DNA from: AP-15 sp963724435
Lineage (GTDB): Bacteria > Pseudomonadota > Alphaproteobacteria > ATCC43930 > CGMCC-115725
Length of the DNA stretch: 64,000 bases
Assembly (NCBI GenBank): GCA_963724435.1
Contig: CAVRUN010000005.1
Location: 496,001 to 560,000, forward strand
Reading direction: 5' to 3'
The position numbers were made by a program, and so were the translations under genes. The notes beneath the pieces were generated by a model, which saw only the letters and a list, made by a program, of their open reading frames with translations, ran no database searches and was not told the origin of the DNA. Position 1 is the stretch's first letter; every line of letters starts with the position of its first letter. Of this stretch, positions 59,617 to 64,000 are shown piece by piece.

Positions 59617-60928
59617 CTTCGGTGCAGCGCGGGTGGCGATCTGGGGCCTCGGCCGCGAGGGTCGCGCGGCAATCCAATTTCTGCGCGCGCGTCATCCGGA
59701 ATTGCCGCTGCTGTTGTTGGACGATGCTGCGAGTGCGCCGCGGCCGATCGAATTCGACAATATCCTGTGCGCCTTTGGCGAGGACGCGGTAGGGCGCGCT
59801 CTCGATGAAGTCCACGTCGTGGTCAAATCACCGGGCGTAAGCCTGTACCGGCCTGAAATCGAGAGGGCGCGCCACAACGGCGTAAAGGTCACCTCGCTGC
59901 TGAATTTGTGGTTCGCCGAGATTCTCGGGATTCGGACGATCTGCATCACCGGAACAAAAGGGAAGAGCACGACCGCCTCGCTGATCGCGCATATCCTTGG
60001 ACGGCTCGGCCGCAAGGTTGCGCTTGCCGGCAATATCGGGGTCCCGGTAACCGACATCGATCCGAGCAGCGTCGAATTTGCCGTCATCGAGGTATCGAGC
60101 TACCAGGCTGCAGATTTCGACGGAATATGCGACATCGCGGTGCTGACCTCGCTGTTTCCCGAGCATCTCGATTGGCATCTCGACCTTGATTCCTATTACC
60201 GCGACAAGCTCAATCTGCTCCGCCACAGCCGGGCCGCCGTCGTCAATCGCGAGTCCGCGCCGGCGGCCGGACTAGCTCGTTATTTCTTTAATGATCCAGC
60301 TGCGTTCCATAGTCGCGGGACCGCGATATTCGACCGTGGCGAGCGGATCGGCGATGTCGAAAACTGCTACCTTGCCCGGCCACAGAATCTATCGAATGTT
60401 TGCGCGGCACTGACGGTTGCGAAAATGCTCGGCTTCGACCCTCGCGCCGCGCTCGCCGCTGTTCGCGACTTTCGCGCCTTGCCGCACCGCCAGCAGGAGA
60501 TTGGCGAGATCGAGGGCGTGCTGTACGTCGATGACAGCATCTCGACGGCGCCGGAGTCGACGCTCGCGGCACTCGAAGTTTACGCGGGGCGAGACATAAC
60601 CTTGATCGCCGGCGGGTATGATCGCGGCATCGATTACGGCAAACTGATCGCCAAGCTCGCCGGCGGTGCTGTCCGCGCGGTCGTCTGCCTCGGCCTCAGC
60701 GGGGAGCGGATTTACACAACGCTGCGCGCTGCCCCCGACCACCCCGACACCATGCTCGCGCGGTCGATGGATGCCGCAGTCGCCTGGGCAAGGCAGAAGA
60801 CACCAAAGGGTGGCGTCGTGCTGTTGTCACCGGCAGCACCCAGTTACGGCGACTACCACGACTTTGCCGAGCGCGGCCGCGATTTTGCGGCGAAAGCCGG
60901 ATTATTGGAAACGCGAGAAGTCGGGTGA
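59603..60928 (+). CDS. murD2: MurD2: UDP-MurNAc-L-Ala-L-Glu ligase
   Basis: I place the start at 59603 (MRAADFGAARVAIWG), 14 bp inside murL; the frame from 59474 lies in murL. The 441-residue protein is a Mur ligase with N-terminal Rossmann GLGREG, P-loop ITGTKGKSTTASL (TGTKGKST at 116-123), VIEVSSYQAADF, FPEHLDWHLDLDSYY and the C-terminal RALPHRQQEIGEI. MurD2 differs from MurD by adding L-Glu and not D-Glu to UDP-MurNAc-L-Ala, giving the MurL substrate. Coupling to murL argues for MurD2. A classical murD elsewhere in the genome would be a separate gene. Its TGA overlaps the start of the lipoprotein gene. Confidence 0.86.
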   Translation: MRAADFGAARVAIWGLGREGRAAIQFLRARHPELPLLLLDDAASAPRPIEFDNILCAFGEDAVGRALDEVHVVVKSPGVSLYRPEIERARHNGVKVTSLLNLWFAEILGIRTICITGTKGKSTTASLIAHILGRLGRKVALAGNIGVPVTDIDPSSVEFAVIEVSSYQAADFDGICDIAVLTSLFPEHLDWHLDLDSYYRDKLNLLRHSRAAVVNRESAPAAGLARYFFNDPAAFHSRGTAIFDRGERIGDVENCYLARPQNLSNVCAALTVAKMLGFDPRAALAAVRDFRALPHRQQEIGEIEGVLYVDDSISTAPESTLAALEVYAGRDITLIAGGYDRGIDYGKLIAKLAGGAVRAVVCLGLSGERIYTTLRAAPDHPDTMLARSMDAAVAWARQKTPKGGVVLLSPAAPSYGDYHDFAERGRDFAAKAGLLETREVG

Positions 60929-61194
60929 CGGGCGCACCCCAGTGGCGACCCGTTGCCCAGTGGCGACCCGTCCTGTGGCTGCTCTGGTCGATCTTGATCG
61001 GCTCGATCGGCGGCGGTTGCGCGGAGAAGCCATTTCTCTCCGCCGGTGACGCCACTTCCGCGCAGGTTGGCTATGGCCACGACCTCAACGCTGCGACCGA
61101 GGTCGCCAGAGAGCATTGCGCGCGCTACGACAGGGTGCCGCGGTATCTCAACTCATCCGAGAACATCGCCTTTTTCGCCTGCGAGCCGCGTTAA
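60925..61194 (+). CDS. Small lipoprotein, 89 aa, unknown function
   Basis: The GTG at 60925 overlaps the murD2 stop (GTGA). The protein has a hydrophobic segment LWLLWSILIGSIGGGC ending in a lipobox-like GGGC, so Cys32 may be lipidated. The mature part has two further cysteines in EHCARYDRV and FFACEPR that may pair. Residues 5-16 contain a tandem repeat (PQWRPV, AQWRPV) from an 18 bp duplication at 60938-60971. I do not recognise a family. Coupling to murD2 suggests an envelope role. Confidence 0.62.
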   Translation: MTGAPQWRPVAQWRPVLWLLWSILIGSIGGGCAEKPFLSAGDATSAQVGYGHDLNAATEVAREHCARYDRVPRYLNSSENIAFFACEPR

Positions 61195-61331
61195 CCCTGC
61201 TCTTTGGTCGCAGTCATGCTGGGACGTGGGACATCGCACACTACCTTGGTGCACAGGATCTGAGTTCGCGCTGCAACGGGCGACGCCTTAAATCATCATA
61301 TCTGCTCGAGATCCTGTAAAAATGGGATCGC

Positions 61332-62219
61332 TTAATGACTTGGTTTCGTTCCCAGACGATCGAGGCGAAGCTTAGCCTCCGAGGTTCCTAGTTCACCCGC
61401 CCGCAGATACCACACCCGTGCCTCGTCGGGGTCCGCAATCTGTGTCCACAGATGAAAGCGACGCAGAAAAAATGGATCGTAGCTCGCTCCTATACCTAAG
61501 GCTCCTCGCCCTTCTCCGGCTTCGAATGCGCGACGGTAAAGCAGCCGGGCAGAGGCAAGATCCCCCCGCCGAAATGCGGCGTCACCTTGCAGCAGGAGTG
61601 TGTTGATCTCGGGAGCGGGCAACGGCGCAACGACTGTCGATGCTGCTGCGGCACTACGGTGTATCGGCAAAGCGGGCGCAGTATGAGAGTCGGCTATGGC
61701 GGGCGTCTTTCCTGTATCAATCGCCGGACGGTCGGGAGGGGGCGTCGACGTCTGCGATACTGTCGATGAGGAAGCGACCGCCTCGGAGCTCGCCGGTTGC
61801 GGCACGGGAGCCGTGATCTGACGCGGAGTGGCTGAGCTTGCTGTTGTTTCGCCCGTCAGCGTTGCTCGTGCCTCCGTTTGCGCTGGAGGCTTTGGCGACT
61901 TGTCCTGGATTGGGGTAACAGCCGGGCTCTCGCTGAAGCCGGGGATCGAGGTCCTCGAGACGTCGGATGCCATCATTGCTGGCGATCGTTCCGGACCAGC
62001 CGCTTCGCGGGAATGATCGATCAGTAAAGATAGTCCAGTACCGAGAAAGGCGAAGATGATCGCGAAAGCGGCAATTCCCAACCCACACAAGCAAAGAATC
62101 GCGCTTGCGCGCGAGCGCATCGAATTTGGATTCCAAGGTAAAGACAAAGCTGGGGCAACGGAGCCGCCAGGATCCGAATTAGGTCCAGAGTACCGGGATC
62201 GGATCGTCAGATCGCGCAT
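61332..62219 (-). CDS. Membrane-anchored Sel1/TPR-like repeat protein
   Basis: The start at 62219 follows GGAGCTGGGG; the frame back to 62252 is less likely. The 295-residue protein has a cytosolic N-terminus and one membrane helix (about 38-63, ILCLCGLGIAAFAIIFAFLG). A long Pro/Ser/Thr-rich linker (about 75-205) follows, then two Sel1-like helices (LLLQGDAAFRRGDLASARLL and DPDEARVWYLRAGELG). It may be an envelope assembly factor. Function is unknown. It is divergent from accD. Confidence 0.75.
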   Translation of the reverse strand: MRDLTIRSRYSGPNSDPGGSVAPALSLPWNPNSMRSRASAILCLCGLGIAAFAIIFAFLGTGLSLLIDHSREAAGPERSPAMMASDVSRTSIPGFSESPAVTPIQDKSPKPPAQTEARATLTGETTASSATPRQITAPVPQPASSEAVASSSTVSQTSTPPPDRPAIDTGKTPAIADSHTAPALPIHRSAAAASTVVAPLPAPEINTLLLQGDAAFRRGDLASARLLYRRAFEAGEGRGALGIGASYDPFFLRRFHLWTQIADPDEARVWYLRAGELGTSEAKLRLDRLGTKPSH

Positions 62220-62397
62220 TTCCCCAGCTCCACGCCTAACGAAATACCACATCCTCGCTCATGTAAGGTTATCATCGTCATGTGCTGGCATGCGAAGGTC
62301 GCCGCCGATTTTTACCCCAAAAGGGGGAGCCAGTCGCGCGAGGCCGCGAAGCTGGCGCCAACCCTGACGACGATTTCTCCAATAGCGGTGAACGCGG

Positions 62398-63300
62398 ATG
62401 AGCTGGCTTACCAATTTCGTCCTGCCAAAAATACGCGCTGTGGTCAGTAAACGGACGGTGCCCGACAATTTGTGGAAAAAATGTCCTGCTTGCGAACAGA
62501 TGCTGTTCCATCGCGAGCTCGAAGCCAATCTCGATGTTTGTCGGAATTGTGGCCATCATCTGCGCATCGGCGCGCTACGCCGACTGGGAGTCCTGTTCGA
62601 CGACGGCGCGTTTTCGCGGATCGAGTTGCCAAAAACACCTACTGACCCGCTCCGCTTTCGCGATCGCCGACGTTATACCGATCGTCTCAAAGAGGGTCAG
62701 GCGGCGCACGGTTCCGGCAGCGATTCGGTTATCGTCGCCCACGGGACGATCAGTGGACATCCCGTTGTAGCCGCCGCGTTTGACTTCGGCTTTATTGGGG
62801 GCTCTATGGGTATCGCCGCCGGAGAGGCGGTGCTGGCTGCGGCCAAGCTCGCAATTCTGCAGGAAGCGGCATTGGTCGTCGCCCCGGCTTCGGGTGGCGC
62901 GCGAATGCAAGAAGGCGTCCTGTCGCTAATGCAAATGCCGCGAACGGTTATCGCGGCTGACATGGTGAAGGAGGCGGGGCTTCCCTACATCGTGTTGCTC
63001 ACCGACCCGACGACTGGCGGGGTGTCGGCCTCGTTTGCGATGGTCGGCGACATCACCGTGGCAGAGCCGGGAGCGATTATTGGGTTTGCCGGAGCCCGTG
63101 TCATCGAAGAGACAATTCGAGAGAAATTGCCGGATGGCTTCCAGCGTGCCGAGTATCTGCTTGATCACGGTATGCTCGATCTTGTCGTGCCGCGGGCCGA
63201 ATTGAGGGCGACGATCGGCCGGCTACTAGGTCTGTTGCGCGATCCGTTGCCAACCGCCTTGCCTCAGCCTCGAGTGATCGCCGCAGCGGAGTCGGCATGA
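62398..63300 (+). CDS. accD: Acetyl-CoA carboxylase carboxyltransferase subunit beta
   Basis: The 300-residue protein has the four-cysteine zinc ribbon (CPACEQ...CRNCGHH), GDGAFSRIELPK-like region DDGAFSRIEL, and the crotonase-fold core with FIGGSMGIAAGEAVLAA, ASGGARMQEG and LTDPTTGGVSASFAM. It joins with AccA to carboxylate acetyl-CoA for fatty-acid synthesis. It overlaps folC by four bases (ATGA). This accD-folC pair is common in alphaproteobacteria. Confidence 0.96.
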   Translation: MSWLTNFVLPKIRAVVSKRTVPDNLWKKCPACEQMLFHRELEANLDVCRNCGHHLRIGALRRLGVLFDDGAFSRIELPKTPTDPLRFRDRRRYTDRLKEGQAAHGSGSDSVIVAHGTISGHPVVAAAFDFGFIGGSMGIAAGEAVLAAAKLAILQEAALVVAPASGGARMQEGVLSLMQMPRTVIAADMVKEAGLPYIVLLTDPTTGGVSASFAMVGDITVAEPGAIIGFAGARVIEETIREKLPDGFQRAEYLLDHGMLDLVVPRAELRATIGRLLGLLRDPLPTALPQPRVIAAAESA

Positions 63301-64000
63301 TCAAAGCCGGCAGCGACATCGTACTGGAGCGCCTCTCGCGCTTGCATCCAAAGCTGATCGATTTATCGCTTGGACGAATCGAGAGGCTGCTTAAGGCGCT
63401 GGGAGACCCGCAAAATCACCTCCCGCCGGTGATTCATGTTGCCGGCACAAACGGCAAGGGTTCGACGATCGCGACACTTCGCGCCTGCCTTGAGGCCGCG
63501 GGATGGTGCGTTCACGCGTACACGTCGCCGCATCTCGTCAGGTTTCACGAGCGGATCCGGCTCGCCGGGCGCTTGATCGACGAGGATTACCTGATCGAAC
63601 TGCTTGAAGAATGCGAGCGCGCCAATCAGGGTAGGCCGATAACCTATTTCGAGATCACAACGGCGGCGGCATTTCTCGCCTTTGCCCGCATCCCAGCCGA
63701 TTTTGTGCTTCTCGAGACCGGACTGGGCGGCCGGCTCGATGCAACCAATGTCGTGCAACATCCGGCTGCGACGGCGATCACCCCGATCTCGCTCGATCAT
63801 CAAGCATTTCTGGGCGACACGGTCGCCGCGATCGCCGGCGAGAAGGCCGGCATCATGAAACCGGGTTCGCCGGCGATCATCGGTACCCAGCCCCTCGAAG
63901 CGGCTGCGGTATTCGACATCCGCGCCGCCGAGATCGGAGCACCGCTCTACCGCTTTGGCCGAGAATGGCGCTGTACCGCGCATGCCGGCGGGATGCGCTA
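63297..64000 (+). CDS. folC: Folylpolyglutamate/dihydrofolate synthase FolC, N-terminal part (cut by window edge)
   Basis: The open frame from ATG at 63297 overlaps the accD stop (ATGA) and continues to the window end. It has the Mur-ligase-like P-loop IHVAGTNGKGSTIATL, TSPHLVRFHERIRL, FEITTAAAFLAFA, LETGLGGRLDATNVV and ISLDHQAFLGDTVAAIAGEKAG, which are FolC signatures. It adds glutamate to dihydropteroate and folates. About 234 residues are visible out of the usual 420-450. Confidence 0.93.
   Translation, partial: MIKAGSDIVLERLSRLHPKLIDLSLGRIERLLKALGDPQNHLPPVIHVAGTNGKGSTIATLRACLEAAGWCVHAYTSPHLVRFHERIRLAGRLIDEDYLIELLEECERANQGRPITYFEITTAAAFLAFARIPADFVLLETGLGGRLDATNVVQHPAATAITPISLDHQAFLGDTVAAIAGEKAGIMKPGSPAIIGTQPLEAAAVFDIRAAEIGAPLYRFGREWRCTAHAGGMR

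Overview
The window is about 64 kb of GC-rich DNA whose gene content points to an alphaproteobacterium, most likely Rhodospirillales in the broad sense. The evidence is an addA/addB-type recombination pair next to trxA, a murU-amgK-tsaE cluster, an NVSYELRTPLN-type PAS kinase beside ahcY, a DUF1153 (SciP-type) regulator and a PEP-CTERM protein. There are no rRNA or tRNA genes, CRISPR arrays or phage modules that I can see. Coding is dense, with genes on both strands.

Layout. 0-1.5 kb: transposase debris (a partial IS481-type gene and an IS630-type remnant) and a 56-residue PEP-CTERM protein. 1.5-3.1 kb: divergent cupin gene and phthalate-dioxygenase-reductase-type gene. 3.2-16.1 kb, minus strand: housekeeping block trxA, addA, addB, murU-like, amgK-like, tsaE, a PAS sensor kinase without its phospho-accepting histidine, and ahcY under a SahR-like palindrome. 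16.2-25.1 kb: a MarR regulator facing a nine-gene minus-strand operon (livG, acyl-CoA ligase, livH, livM, substrate-binding protein, livF, nrtS-like, a 59-residue unknown, asparaginase). 25.3-34 kb: COG0523 GTPase, PQQ-type sugar dehydrogenase, cupin, an HTH-citrate synthase fusion, a split TPP decarboxylase pair, formamidase/acetamidase, Ada and a 2-oxoglutarate oxygenase. 34.2-40.7 kb: gamma-glutamyltransferase, DUF427, small secreted protein, two SDRs, an LTA-synthase-type sulfatase, and a glyoxalase-II-like hydrolase. 40.7-53 kb: a more accessory region with two copies of a ~165 bp hairpin-rich repeat, SciP-like protein, two MFS transporters, an SDR with a degenerate active site, amidohydrolase, TetR, GST, ECF sigma factor, a truncated Toprim/radical-SAM-like chimera, N-formylglutamate amidohydrolase and phenylalanine hydroxylase. 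53.5-56 kb: otsA-glk. 56.1-61.2 kb: SMR pump and a coupled cluster of two D-glutamate-cyclase-type genes, murL, murD2 and a small lipoprotein. 61.3-64 kb: Sel1-repeat protein, accD and the start of folC.

The most interesting unit is 56.5-61.2 kb. MurD2 and MurL would put L-Glu into the murein precursor and epimerise it in situ, while the two cyclase-type proteins would remove free D-Glu. Together they suggest a D-glutamate-free route to peptidoglycan. The murU/amgK pair at 10-12 kb adds MurNAc recycling.

Four genes (acyl-CoA ligase, DUF427, TetR, phenylalanine hydroxylase) each read correctly except for one single-base frameshift. This may reflect sequencing or assembly error as easily as gene decay.
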